From positions 1 to 64,000 of the forward strand of contig QXWR01000013.1 in assembly GCA_009911065.1 (NCBI GenBank): a DNA stretch of 64,000 nucleotides, in the 5' to 3' direction. Of the stretch, positions 43,804-52,863 are shown one piece after another. A program made the translations under genes and the position numbers. Under the pieces are notes generated by a model that saw only the letters and a program-made list of their open reading frames with translations, made no database searches and was not told the origin of the DNA. Positions within the stretch are counted from its first letter, which is position 1. Each line of letters opens with the position of its first letter. The DNA comes from Clostridiaceae bacterium. Lineage in GTDB: Bacteria; Bacillota; Clostridia; Lachnospirales; Lachnospiraceae.

Positions 43804-43833
43804 ATCTTATGCGGGCATGATTTTCATTATGAA
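43804..43833 (-). promoter_or_regulatory. Sigma-E-like promoter of spoIIID
   Basis: Minus strand: TTCATAAT (43826-43833), a 14-bp spacer, CATAAGAT (43804-43811). This resembles the sigma-E pattern (GTCATATT, about 14 bp, CATACAAT); spoIIID is sigma-E-dependent in Bacillus. It lies 27 bp before the spoIIID start and after the rtcB stop. Confidence 0.55.
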
Positions 43834-43848
43834 TCCAAAACCTTCTTC

Positions 43849-45084
43849 CTATCCCTTAACGACTCCGACCGTTTTAAGCTCTGTCACAATCTCCACCAGA
43901 TCTTCCTGTGCTTTCATAACTTCCCGAATATCTTTATAGGCAAACCGGCATTCCTCTGCCACATCCGCCTTTTTGTTCTTTCCCAACACAATGCCCTGAT
44001 CTTTTAAATCCCGAATCACCTTTTCACAGGAAAACGCCTCCATGGCGCCCTTTCTGGAATAAGCTCTCCCAGCCCCATGAGAAGAACTGTTAAAGCTTTC
44101 CGGATTTCCCTTTCCCCGGACTACATAGCTGTACGAACCCATAGCGCCGGGAATCACAGCAAGTTCTCCCTTCAAAACCCGTGTGGCCCCCTTTCGGTGA
44201 ACCCACACATTGGCATCATAGTGATTTTCCAAAGCTGCATAGTTGTGATGACAGTTAATTTCCTCTGAAAACGTTACCTGCTTTCCAAGAAACTTTTCGA
44301 TCTTTCCTGCCACAGACTCCTTCACCCGCGCCATCATTCTCTCCCTGTTCTCAAACGCATAATCCAGGGCAAGCCTCATCCAGACAATGTACTCCCTGCC
44401 TTCCTTTGTGTTGACCGGAAGAAATGCCAAACGATATTCATCTGGAACCTGACTGTACCACAAATCATTTAACTCACGAGCCTTCTTGTGATACACATCG
44501 CAGATCTGTTTCCCGAAATGGCGGCTTCCGGAATGAATCATAATACCTAAAAAACCATTTTGATCTTCCTGAAGCTCAATAAAATGGTTGCCTCCCCCTA
44601 AGGTTCCAACCTGATAATAAGCATCCTCAATGAGAGGAAACAGCTCTGGATTGGTCTCATAAAGCTCTCGCTGTTTTATGGCCTGATCCAGTACTCTGGA
44701 TGGCTGACGCTCTTTATGAGATTGAAAACCTACAGGGATATTCCGCATAATATCCGAAATCATTGCCTGAATCAGCGTGCCATTGCCCGTTGATTCCACC
44801 TTCCGTATCTCCTCCACCAAAAGATTGGTTGAGACAAAATTCATGCCACACCCGATATCCACTCCCACTGCATTTGGAATAATGACATCTTTTGTGGCAA
44901 TCACCCCTCCAATCGGCATCCCTTTTCCTGTGTGCGTATCTGGCATCAGACAAACCCACTTGTGCAAAAACGGCAGATCCGCCAGATGGTAAGCCTGTTC
45001 CAGACAGCTTTCCTCTATCTGCTCCACATTTTCCAACCACACCCGAATCGGCTTTTTCATGTTTTTCTGATAGATCACAAACAT
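43849..45084 (-). CDS. rtcB: RtcB-family RNA ligase
   Basis: A 411-residue RtcB-like GTP-dependent RNA ligase, joining 2',3'-cyclic phosphate (or 3'-phosphate) and 5'-OH RNA ends. Metal- and guanylate-site motifs are present: CLMPDTHTGKGMPIGGV, AVGVDIGCGM, GTLGGGNHFIEL, MIHSGSRHFGK and the guanylated His region SSHGAGRAYSRKGAM. It is shorter than E. coli RtcB (408-480 residues vary by branch). The start at 45084 has GGAAGGGAGTGAACCAA. Archease is not adjacent. It lies upstream of spoIIID but has its own context between a repeat element and that gene. Confidence 0.93.
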   Translation of the reverse strand: MFVIYQKNMKKPIRVWLENVEQIEESCLEQAYHLADLPFLHKWVCLMPDTHTGKGMPIGGVIATKDVIIPNAVGVDIGCGMNFVSTNLLVEEIRKVESTGNGTLIQAMISDIMRNIPVGFQSHKERQPSRVLDQAIKQRELYETNPELFPLIEDAYYQVGTLGGGNHFIELQEDQNGFLGIMIHSGSRHFGKQICDVYHKKARELNDLWYSQVPDEYRLAFLPVNTKEGREYIVWMRLALDYAFENRERMMARVKESVAGKIEKFLGKQVTFSEEINCHHNYAALENHYDANVWVHRKGATRVLKGELAVIPGAMGSYSYVVRGKGNPESFNSSSHGAGRAYSRKGAMEAFSCEKVIRDLKDQGIVLGKNKKADVAEECRFAYKDIREVMKAQEDLVEIVTELKTVGVVKG

Positions 45085-45159
45085 TTGGTTCACTCCCTTC
45101 CCTTTGCTACTCCCATCTTAACATTTTTCTGCCGATTCTTCATTTCAAAAAGGCTGCGT

Positions 45160-45326
45160 ACTAGTATGACCCACACCAATTGACCATATGTTTCGCTTGT
45201 CTAAATTTCCCCCTGCTTCGTTGTCGTCGGTCAACGATGCCACCGCATCGCCTCCCTCCTCCGCCTTGCAGGATGAAAATTTATCCTGCGCGAAACATAA
45301 TGATAATTGGTGTGGGTCATACTAGT
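45160..45326. repeat. MITE-like element with 22-bp terminal inverted repeats
   Basis: Perfect 22-bp inverted ends (45160-45181 and 45305-45326; outer sequence ACTAGTATGACCCACACC) and inner inverted ATGTTTCGC / GCGAAACAT (45188-45196, 45290-45298) enclose about 90 bp without coding capacity. The outermost ACTAGT is itself a palindrome, so it could be a target duplication instead of repeat. The right end includes the stop codon of the STM4011-like gene. No T-run follows the stem, unlike a terminator. Confidence 0.75.
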
Positions 45327-46812
45327 GCAACGCTGTACTGGAGAAATCTTTGCCGGTAATGCGCATCATCTCCTCATCTTCCTTAGAGTCTCCTGCTGCC
45401 GCTGCTTCTGTAAGAGGAATGTCCAGCCACTTTAAAATCATCCGGACCCCATTGGCTTTATCTGCCTCTTTTGCCACCACCTGCAGACAGTTTCCTTCCA
45501 CAAACCAGCGAATCTTTTCCACATGTTCTGGTCCTAACAGGGCGATAAAACGTCGAGCCTCTTCCCTGGCCCAAGGCTTTTTCGCCGGACGAATAAACGT
45601 CAGCTTATAGAGCTGTTCTTCTTTCAGATAAGCAAGAATCTGAACTCCATATTTTCTCTTTAATTGCTGTGCTGAAAAGTACAATTCCGGCTCCAGTTCG
45701 TAGATATACTCCCAATCTCTTTTTTCTCCTTTCAGGAGAATCCGGCTCCCTCCTGCAAAAACTCCGCCTTTAAACAAATGCCAGATTTCTTTGCATCGTT
45801 TGAAAGCATCTGCAAGGGGAAGGGTTGTGGCAAAAAACAACTGAGTATTCTGACGAACCAGCGTGTCCAATCCCCGGATCACATCATCCCTATAAGGCAG
45901 CAATGTGCCTTCAATATCCAGAAAAACAGCCTTTGGCTTTCGGGGAATGCGAAAAATAGGATAAGGGCCAAACAAAATATCATTCATAAAATCATCCCTG
46001 CCTCCATACGCCAGATAACAGGAACACTCCCTGCGCCTGCAGACTTGCAGAAAACCTGCTTCTTCCAATCCCCCTTCATACCAGTTTCCCGGCATTTTCT
46101 GGCTGATATTGCACAGGCGCAGTGTTCCGTCTGCCTCGACAAAACATCTTTTGGCGCAATGGCTGGCTTCTGACGGCGTTTTCTCTAGCTCTCTCCAAAA
46201 GTATGGGTCTATATCCAAAAAAGCCTGCTTTTCCCTGTCTGTATAGGGTCTTTTTCGTCCATCCATCTGGTTCACCCAAAGATAGATCTCCCCAGGAAGC
46301 AGCATTTTCAATTTTTCAATCTGCTTAATCTGCTCCGGAGCCCCTACTGCCCCTGCACACAAAGACACTCCCTGCTCCAAAAGCTTCCTGCATTTTTCTG
46401 CAAATGCTTCCGCTGAAACCATCTCTGGATGAAATGTAGCCCACAGGTGTAGTTTTTCCACCTTTCCTCCGGCTGACACAAACCAGTCCAAAGCTTCCTT
46501 TTCCGAAAAACTCAAGTTGGTCTGACACCCCACTCCTCCCATTCCTTCCAAAAGGCTCATTTGCCCAAGCCCCTCCCAGTACCAGGGATGAATCAAAGCT
46601 TCCCCATAAGGAACCACCATCACAGCGCCAACCTGCTCCCTGACCTTTTCCCGAAAAGCCCTCTCTTTCAGACTTTCCACAAAACGAAACCACTTGACAC
46701 GATCTTCTTCCAACTCCCGTTCACCCATAGGATGTTTGGAAAATGGACAATAGGTACAATGATAATTACAACTTTTCAGACTTCCCCGATACAACACTGT
46801 CAACCGATTCAT
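45322..46812 (-). CDS. STM4011-type radical SAM protein fused to a HAD-like domain
   Basis: A 496-residue protein. The N-terminal radical SAM part has the 4Fe-4S ligands C15-x3-C19-x2-C22 (SCNYHCTYC), and a second Cys set (ASHCAKRCFVEADGTLRLCN, about 205-225) typical of SPASM/auxiliary cluster binding. From about residue 288 a HAD-type hydrolase domain follows: motif I VFLDIEGTLL has Glu where phosphatases have the second Asp, and motif IV is AAAGDSKEDEEMM. The first part matches the STM4011 family; the HAD fusion is notable. It overlaps the STM4012-like gene by 47 bp and ends at the MITE-like repeat. The substrate is unknown. Confidence 0.82.
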   Translation of the reverse strand: MNRLTVLYRGSLKSCNYHCTYCPFSKHPMGERELEEDRVKWFRFVESLKERAFREKVREQVGAVMVVPYGEALIHPWYWEGLGQMSLLEGMGGVGCQTNLSFSEKEALDWFVSAGGKVEKLHLWATFHPEMVSAEAFAEKCRKLLEQGVSLCAGAVGAPEQIKQIEKLKMLLPGEIYLWVNQMDGRKRPYTDREKQAFLDIDPYFWRELEKTPSEASHCAKRCFVEADGTLRLCNISQKMPGNWYEGGLEEAGFLQVCRRRECSCYLAYGGRDDFMNDILFGPYPIFRIPRKPKAVFLDIEGTLLPYRDDVIRGLDTLVRQNTQLFFATTLPLADAFKRCKEIWHLFKGGVFAGGSRILLKGEKRDWEYIYELEPELYFSAQQLKRKYGVQILAYLKEEQLYKLTFIRPAKKPWAREEARRFIALLGPEHVEKIRWFVEGNCLQVVAKEADKANGVRMILKWLDIPLTEAAAAGDSKEDEEMMRITGKDFSSTALH

Positions 46813-48202
46813 GAATTTTCTCCCACTCTTTCATCTTCGCAAATACCGGATCTGAAACCAGCACAGGACCCAAGTAATCCGAAAGCCCCATTCCCATATC
46901 TGTCAATGTGAGAAATTCCTCTTCCTTATCCTGCTTCATGTGATCGATTATCTCTTCCCCTTTTTCCCATCCCTCATCATCTGGTCTCTCTGCTCCGCTT
47001 TTCTGCCCTGCCTGAAGAATCCCTTCTTTTTTCCATTTTTCCAGAACCGGAAAATCCTCATACACAGAAGTTTCAAAATGCTTCTCATACTGTTTCAGCC
47101 CAATGCCCGGACGAATCAACAGATGGCGAATTACATACCGCCGCTTCATCTCTTCCCTGGAAAGAAAAATTCCATGGGTAATTCTGGAAAAATCAATGGT
47201 ATTTTCAAAGCTTCTTAACTGTTCCAAACATCCCTCCTGTGTAATGGCATAAGGAGTACAAAAATGAAGATTTCCGATATAACTCCGCCCGCCGCACCCC
47301 AAAGCCAGGGACGTTCCAAAACCACATTCAGAAAACTCCCGGCTCTTCTTTCTGTCTTTCCCCAAAACCCGCACAAACCGACGCATGGAATCCTGACGGA
47401 AACCAGATGCTTTTAAGAATTGAGATGCTTCCCTGTACTGCCTGCTGGCAAGCTGCCAGTCTGGTATCACTCCATCCTGAATCAGACCAGCTCCATGTTT
47501 CACATACAAAGGATACAAAAACAGCTCGTCTGGTTGAAAGGTAAGAGCCTCATAAAGAGAATACAGCAAAGAATCCACCGTCTGCCCTGGAATCCCATAG
47601 ATAAAATCCACATTGATACAGGGAAAATCCACAGACCGCAAAAGTTCCAGCGCCTTTCTTGCACGGTCTGCCTTGTGGCTGCGCCGGAGAATTTTCAGCT
47701 CTCCATCCAGAAAACTCTGCACTCCCATGCTGACTCTGGTGACGCCTGCCTCCTTTAAAATCATCAGCTTCCTTTTCTCCGTCTGATTCGGCGCTGTCTC
47801 AATGCCAATTTCCCGCCCTTTTTGCAACACAAAATTGTCCTCTGCAATCTGAAACATCCATTCCAACTGCCTTTCCGTCAGAAGCAATGGGGTCCCTCCC
47901 CCAATGGTAAATTCCGAAAACTCTGCTTTATAAGGCATAAGAAGGGTTTTATACTGCCTGCTTTGCCGCTCCACCCCATTCAGATATTGATCCATGGCCT
48001 CGTTGCTTTGGCCTGTAACGGAAAACAAATTGCAGTATCCACATTTTCCCTGACAAAAAGGAATGTGCAGGTAAAGCCCATGACCTTTTCCTGCCATCAT
48101 CCCCACATAGTCCTCAAGAAAAACCCCCTCCAACGGACCATATGCCGTCTTGTGAGGATAACTGTACATATATTGAATGTATGGATTTCCAACCTCCATC
48201 AT
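46766..48202 (-). CDS. STM4012-type radical SAM protein (HemN-like)
   Basis: A 478-residue HemN-like radical SAM protein. The cluster ligands are C50-x3-C54-x2-C57 in LHIPFCQGKCGYCNLFS, followed by EFTIGGGTPLLLTERQL, RVSMGVQSFLDGEL and NVDFIYGIPGQT. The length and neighbourhood match STM4012. HemN proper oxidises coproporphyrinogen, but family members in this cassette are of unknown function. The acidic stretch after residue 410 (EGWEKGEEIIDHMKQDKEEE) is a variable insert. Its ATG overlaps the STM4013-like stop. Confidence 0.85.
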   Translation of the reverse strand: MMEVGNPYIQYMYSYPHKTAYGPLEGVFLEDYVGMMAGKGHGLYLHIPFCQGKCGYCNLFSVTGQSNEAMDQYLNGVERQSRQYKTLLMPYKAEFSEFTIGGGTPLLLTERQLEWMFQIAEDNFVLQKGREIGIETAPNQTEKRKLMILKEAGVTRVSMGVQSFLDGELKILRRSHKADRARKALELLRSVDFPCINVDFIYGIPGQTVDSLLYSLYEALTFQPDELFLYPLYVKHGAGLIQDGVIPDWQLASRQYREASQFLKASGFRQDSMRRFVRVLGKDRKKSREFSECGFGTSLALGCGGRSYIGNLHFCTPYAITQEGCLEQLRSFENTIDFSRITHGIFLSREEMKRRYVIRHLLIRPGIGLKQYEKHFETSVYEDFPVLEKWKKEGILQAGQKSGAERPDDEGWEKGEEIIDHMKQDKEEEFLTLTDMGMGLSDYLGPVLVSDPVFAKMKEWEKIHESVDSVVSGKSEKL

Positions 48203-49098
48203 ACCCTCTCCTCCTCTGGAGAGATAAAAAAGTGCTTATATGGAATTTCATTTACTTTGGGATGGTTCATTCCATGAAACTGACACCCATCCTCTCCATA
48301 GCAGGTGCCATGGTCCGAACAACAAATGACAAAACTTTTCCCCCGCTGTTGTCCCCAGGCATCCAACAACCTGCCCAGTTCCCCGTCCACATACCGTAAC
48401 GCCGCCCTATGGCTTTTCAGGCTGTCCTGCCTGCCTTCGTCCAGATAAAAATAATTGGGATAGTGAATGGCATCCACATTCAGGTACAGAAAAATCCGCT
48501 GGCTTGTTTTGATTCTGGAAAGTTTCTTCAATATAAAATCTACCTGATTTTTTGTACTCTCCTTTACCGGGCAGGCAAAGGACGGATGCCAATAACTCTT
48601 TCGAAAATATCCGGGAAACACTTTACCCAAATCGGAACGTCCGTCAAAAAAGGAGACGCCTCCCACACACCAGGTATCATATCCCTTTTTTTCAAGTCCT
48701 TCCATAATGGTACTTCCCGAAAACCCAAAAGCTCCCTCTGGCTCTTTGTTGCCCATGCCTATTTGTTTGGGAAAAAACAGCATTTCCCGGTCAGCAATGC
48801 TTTTAGCATCAAACTGGCAAGGGAGAAATCCGGCAAACATAGCATGATGAGACGGGTATGTAAAATTTCCCGGCGCCTGCCGTTTTTCCCAGGTTCCATA
48901 TCGGTTTAACACTGGCGTTCCCCCTGCCTCCTCCTCCATCACCGCTGCATCATACCGCAAAGTATCCAGACAAATCAGCAAAATATCCTGTTTTCCCACC
49001 ACCTGCTTCATGTCCACAAAAGAAGCCTTTTTATCTCTCAAAGGCATAAGCAATGGAAACGGCACCTCTCTGACGTTTTTTTGTATTTGATCTTCCAT
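48199..49098 (-). CDS. STM4013-type sulfatase/phosphatase-like hydrolase
   Basis: A 299-residue protein of the alkaline phosphatase superfamily, matching STM4013/SEN3800. Metal-binding landmarks are LLICLDTLRYDA (Asp), the nucleophile region NFTYPSHHAMF, and VICCSDHGTCYGEDG (Asp-His). It lacks a signal peptide, so it acts inside the cell. The start at 49098 follows GGAGGTGTGGAAA. It sits between the ATP-grasp and radical SAM genes of the cassette. Confidence 0.83.
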   Translation of the reverse strand: MEDQIQKNVREVPFPLLMPLRDKKASFVDMKQVVGKQDILLICLDTLRYDAAVMEEEAGGTPVLNRYGTWEKRQAPGNFTYPSHHAMFAGFLPCQFDAKSIADREMLFFPKQIGMGNKEPEGAFGFSGSTIMEGLEKKGYDTWCVGGVSFFDGRSDLGKVFPGYFRKSYWHPSFACPVKESTKNQVDFILKKLSRIKTSQRIFLYLNVDAIHYPNYFYLDEGRQDSLKSHRAALRYVDGELGRLLDAWGQQRGKSFVICCSDHGTCYGEDGCQFHGMNHPKVNEIPYKHFFISPEEERV

Positions 49099-49148
49099 TT
49101 TCCACACCTCCCATCAACTGTCTTCTGGGGAAATATTCGACGGTTTGC

Positions 49149-50180
49149 CTACTCCAAGATCTCCTGTTTCATAATCTTTGCCTGTTTTTCATATATCCGG
49201 TTGTCTCCGTAAATGTCCTGATAAATCAAATCCCCCTGCCCGTTCATCTCAATCACTCTTGGACGCAGGCTACCTTTCTCCAACAAAATATCCACCCCCA
49301 CACTTCTAAGGCCCGGAAAACATTCCGCTGCCTGTATGCACAATTCTTCCACCTGTTCCTTTACCGTTTTAGGCAGCCCCAAATCGTCAAACTTCAGGGG
49401 ACGATTGTTCAAATGCAGATTGGTCACAGGTCCTTTGGAAAGTCGGGCCAGACAAAAATCCATGGTTTTATCCTGAATGACTGCCCGCAGATCATAAGAA
49501 AACCCCTCATGCTCCTCTTTGGCATACCACCGTTCCACCATACATTCCATCTGTAAAAGCTGCTCCATCAGAGAAAGCACCTGTCTGGAATCTGTGACTT
49601 TTCGCAGCTTCTTTGTATTCACCAGATCCGGCATCCCATCTTCCTTCCACATACAGGTATAGAGAACCATCTTTCCCGTATTGGGCTGCCATCGGAAAGC
49701 AGACACTCCGGCAGCTCCGGAACCGAAAATTGGCTTGACAAAGACCTGATGGACCCGGTTTTTCTGCATAGTCTCCAAAAGCTGCTCCACATGTTTCATC
49801 GGTCCTTTTCTTTTGGCTCCCCCAATCTCTTCGGTCACGGAAAGTCCGGCCCTTACTAGATGCTCTTTGCATTTGTGTTTATTGAGCAAAAGGCCAATGG
49901 CGCCTGGATGATTGAAAAACTTCACATCCTGTATTTTGGCCTGATTTTCCAGTTGTCCCAGCTGATTTTCATAGTCTTTTACAAGAGCTTCCAGCTGTCC
50001 CAGCTTGCAACTGTCCCACACCGGCGGATCAATTTTCAGAAAAACTTTTCCCTGCGGAAAATGCTCCTTCCACCCATCCCAATCCAAAAACAGGACATGC
50101 AGCCCTTCTTTTTGTGCTGCATGTCCCATATAATTCGTCCGTTTGGTATCTGGCTTTCCCAGTAAAACTGCCTGCCTCAT
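49149..50180 (-). CDS. STM4014-type ATP-grasp protein
   Basis: A 343-residue ATP-grasp-fold protein related to STM4014. The nucleotide-binding parts are QVFVKPIFGSGAAGVSAFRW (about 145-165) and the metal-binding end RVIEMNGQGDLIY. It likely ligates a carboxylate to an amine, perhaps on a peptide or sugar substrate made by the cassette (inference). The ATG overlaps the STM4015-like stop by 4 bp, and 50 bp separate it from the STM4013-like gene. Confidence 0.82.
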   Translation of the reverse strand: MRQAVLLGKPDTKRTNYMGHAAQKEGLHVLFLDWDGWKEHFPQGKVFLKIDPPVWDSCKLGQLEALVKDYENQLGQLENQAKIQDVKFFNHPGAIGLLLNKHKCKEHLVRAGLSVTEEIGGAKRKGPMKHVEQLLETMQKNRVHQVFVKPIFGSGAAGVSAFRWQPNTGKMVLYTCMWKEDGMPDLVNTKKLRKVTDSRQVLSLMEQLLQMECMVERWYAKEEHEGFSYDLRAVIQDKTMDFCLARLSKGPVTNLHLNNRPLKFDDLGLPKTVKEQVEELCIQAAECFPGLRSVGVDILLEKGSLRPRVIEMNGQGDLIYQDIYGDNRIYEKQAKIMKQEILE

Positions 50181-51043
50181 TCGGTCAACATGGCATATTT
50201 GTAAACTTTGCCATTGTAATGATCTTCCACATTGGGTTCTGAGGCATCTACAGAAATGGAAAGCTCTCCCAACTTTTTCACCATATCTTGGGACATGAAA
50301 TGATAATGGACATCTAAAGTTTTTACATTTGGATACTGAGGAAGCTTCTCCAAAATTTCCTGTGCTCCCTCATCCGACAACGTTCCGCAAGACAAATCCA
50401 GCGTGTGAATCTGACTCATAAATTTGCTCTCCAGTACCACTTTTGCCAGTTCATCCTGAATCTCACTATCCACAATTCCAAGATATTCAAGCTCCGGAAA
50501 ATCTGCATTTTCCAACAGTTTTTTAATGGTCTTTGAATCTCCGTCAAAACCATAATCATCACTTCCTATGTACAAAAGCAGCTTTTTAAGCTTAGGCGTT
50601 TTGGCTTTTTCAATCTGCTCAATGATATATTGGGGAAGTCCGCCACAGATAATCGTCAAAGCCTCCAGGTTTTCATGGCAGATTTCTCCCAAATCAAGGT
50701 CCGTACTGCCTTTAATGGTCAGTTCTTTCAGATTCGGCAGAGCCGCCCACAGCTTTCCATAATCTCCCTGGATAATCCAGGAAACTTCACACTCCTCATA
50801 ATCCATATCACCGATAAAAAGTTTTTCCACATGGGAAAACTTATCAGCATTTGCAACAATATCATCAATAATCGGCTGAGAAGATTCCGTATAAGAAAGC
50901 CCCCAGTCTCCAATAATCAGCTCCGTAACCATAGGAAACTCCAAATCTTCCAGAATTTCCTGAATCATCCCCTCTGGTCCCTTTCCTTCTTCCTCATGGG
51001 CATCATAGCCATAAGAATACTTTTTTGTGATTGTAGCTGACAT
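50177..51043 (-). CDS. STM4015-type leucine-rich-repeat protein
   Basis: A 288-residue cytoplasmic protein with irregular leucine-rich repeats: LPNLKELTIKGSTDLDLGEI, ENLEALTIICGGLPQYI, KLKKLLLYIGSDD, FPELEYLGIVDSEIQDEL and IHTLDLSCGTLSDEGAQEIL, the last close to the RNase-inhibitor type. It matches STM4015 by size and position at the head of the cassette. It may be a substrate-recognition or scaffold protein, or itself the substrate. AAGGAGGGATTGAAA precedes the start. 33 bp separate it from the GT2 gene upstream, so read-through from the sugar operon is possible. Confidence 0.82.
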   Translation of the reverse strand: MSATITKKYSYGYDAHEEEGKGPEGMIQEILEDLEFPMVTELIIGDWGLSYTESSQPIIDDIVANADKFSHVEKLFIGDMDYEECEVSWIIQGDYGKLWAALPNLKELTIKGSTDLDLGEICHENLEALTIICGGLPQYIIEQIEKAKTPKLKKLLLYIGSDDYGFDGDSKTIKKLLENADFPELEYLGIVDSEIQDELAKVVLESKFMSQIHTLDLSCGTLSDEGAQEILEKLPQYPNVKTLDVHYHFMSQDMVKKLGELSISVDASEPNVEDHYNGKVYKYAMLTE

Positions 51044-51076
51044 TTTCAATCCCTCCTTCATTTGATCAATAATGAT

Positions 51077-52018
51077 TTAAACAATTTCGTGTGAGTCCAC
51101 ATTTTTAAGTTCTTCCACAATGTAAATCGGCCGGTCTTTCAACTCGCTGAACAAAATAGCAATGTACTCTCCCATAATTCCCACAATCAAAAATAACACA
51201 GCAAACATAAAGCAATTTAAAATCACGATAGTTGCATACCCGCTGGGCGCTCCCTGACGGGTACACAATGTATAAACCAACACTGCCGCTCCTGATAATG
51301 CCGCTAAAAGTCCTGCATAAATGCCAAGTTTTAAGGGCAGATTGGAAAAGCACAAAATCGTATTAATGGAAAATGCAAACAATTTCCGAATGCTGTATTT
51401 GCTCTCTCCTGCCACCCGCTCCGAAGCCTCATAAGGAATGGATGTTTTCCGAAATCCGATATTTTGCACATATCCACGTAAAAACCGCACCCGTTCCCGG
51501 TAATTTTTCCGCAGCACATCAGCCGCCTGACGGGACACGGCAAAAAAGTCAGAGGCATTGGATTCAAACTTCACATCTGACAATGTGTTAATCAACCAGT
51601 AAAATGCCCGTGACGTTACATTTTTCACCAGACCGGCAGAAACATTCCGGGTACGTGTCATGGTGATAACTCCAAATCCTTCTTCCAGCCGTCCTACAAT
51701 TTCCGGCAAACAGGTTACGGGATGCTGCAGGTCTGCATCCATACACACAATCCCGTCTCCCACAGCAAAATCCATGCCTGCAATCATGGCTGCCTCATGG
51801 CCAAAATTTCGGGACAATCCAATGACCTTTACCTGTTGGTCCTTCTCCGCCAACTGGCTCACAATCTCCAAACTACCATCCAAACTTCCATCATTGACAA
51901 ACAACAGCTCATAATCCCAGGAAAGCCCGTCTAAAACTGGCTTGATTTCCTGATAAAACGCAGGAAGAGCCTGCTCCTCATTATATACCGATACCACTAC
52001 GGACAATAATTTTCTCAT
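51077..52018 (-). CDS. GtrB/ArnC-type polyprenyl-phosphate glycosyltransferase
   Basis: A 313-residue GT2 enzyme with the DPM1-like catalytic part (VVVSVYNEEQALPAFY, FVNDGSLDGSLEIV, CMDADLQHP) and two C-terminal membrane helices (about 235-260 and 270-295). GtrB-type enzymes glucosylate undecaprenyl phosphate for later transfer outside the membrane, where GT-C proteins such as the one at 56222 could use it (inference). The ATG at 52018 overlaps the licD stop by ATGA; an upstream frame to 52159 is shadow. Confidence 0.9.
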   Translation of the reverse strand: MRKLLSVVVSVYNEEQALPAFYQEIKPVLDGLSWDYELLFVNDGSLDGSLEIVSQLAEKDQQVKVIGLSRNFGHEAAMIAGMDFAVGDGIVCMDADLQHPVTCLPEIVGRLEEGFGVITMTRTRNVSAGLVKNVTSRAFYWLINTLSDVKFESNASDFFAVSRQAADVLRKNYRERVRFLRGYVQNIGFRKTSIPYEASERVAGESKYSIRKLFAFSINTILCFSNLPLKLGIYAGLLAALSGAAVLVYTLCTRQGAPSGYATIVILNCFMFAVLFLIVGIMGEYIAILFSELKDRPIYIVEELKNVDSHEIV

Positions 52019-52863
52019 GGTTTTTCCTGATTCACCTGAATTTCTATGGTTGAGTGGGCCGGAACCCGCTGTTCTTTTGGCGGCAGTTTTTGGTAATCCC
52101 CATAAATTCCGGTCAGCATCTCGTGCCAGTGTTTCGGCGCCATCAGATTTACGTCGCAAAATTCCAAATCCACCACTTCTTCACACCACTTTCTCTGAAC
52201 GGTCACATAGAGATAATCGGGCTGATAGTTGCTGTAATACATCAGGCTGCTTTTGCATTTTCGATCTTTTAATGCCAATTTCCGCTGAAGAACAAATAAA
52301 AGCTTCATGGGAACCAGCCGTCCGGCTATGGACAATCCACGTACAGCTAATTTGTGAAACAGGCTGTACTTTCCAAAATCAAGATGATACCGATGGCCCA
52401 TGGCCATACCATAGATCATCTTGTGAAGAAACCTTGTGGTTTCGGCTTTTATCTTGTTTTGAGGCAGCACATCCATCACAAATAAATCCACCCACAGATG
52501 ATTCAGCTTTCCTTCATAGAACCGAACCTCCGGACTGTCTTTGTGAATCCGGCTGTTTTTATAATAAATCCGCGCCACAAAGTCGTAAAACCGCTGTCCT
52601 CCCTTAAAATCCCAAGGCATCAAAAGCTCCATCGTATCTGGCAGTTCCCGCCGAACAACTTTTAAAAATGCCTCATAATTCTTTCTGGTAAAAGCCACAT
52701 CTGCATCATCATCCCAGGGAATAAATCCCTGATGGCGAACGGCCCCTAAAAGAGAGCCGGAATCCAACATGTACTGAATCTTATATTTTCTGCAGATTCG
52801 GTCAATTTCCTTTAAAATCTCTAAGCTGGCCTCATGGACCTTTGTCATGTCATATTGTGTCAT
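52015..52863 (-). CDS. LicD-family phosphotransferase
   Basis: A 282-residue LicD-type protein (nucleotidyltransferase fold). The family motif is LDSGSLLGAVRHQGFIPWDD (about 33-52), followed by DADVAFTRKNYEAFL and the later WVDLFVMD. LicD proteins transfer phosphocholine or similar phospho-alcohols to glycans or teichoic acids; choline-type wall-binding proteins in this window make phosphocholine attractive, but this is inference. The start overlaps the rfbH stop (TAATG). Confidence 0.9.
   Translation of the reverse strand: MTQYDMTKVHEASLEILKEIDRICRKYKIQYMLDSGSLLGAVRHQGFIPWDDDADVAFTRKNYEAFLKVVRRELPDTMELLMPWDFKGGQRFYDFVARIYYKNSRIHKDSPEVRFYEGKLNHLWVDLFVMDVLPQNKIKAETTRFLHKMIYGMAMGHRYHLDFGKYSLFHKLAVRGLSIAGRLVPMKLLFVLQRKLALKDRKCKSSLMYYSNYQPDYLYVTVQRKWCEEVVDLEFCDVNLMAPKHWHEMLTGIYGDYQKLPPKEQRVPAHSTIEIQVNQEKP

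Noticed and set aside
45160..45326. A simple transcription terminator
   Set aside because: The stem arms are separated by more than 120 bp and have no T-run; the nested inverted ends fit a transposable repeat better.
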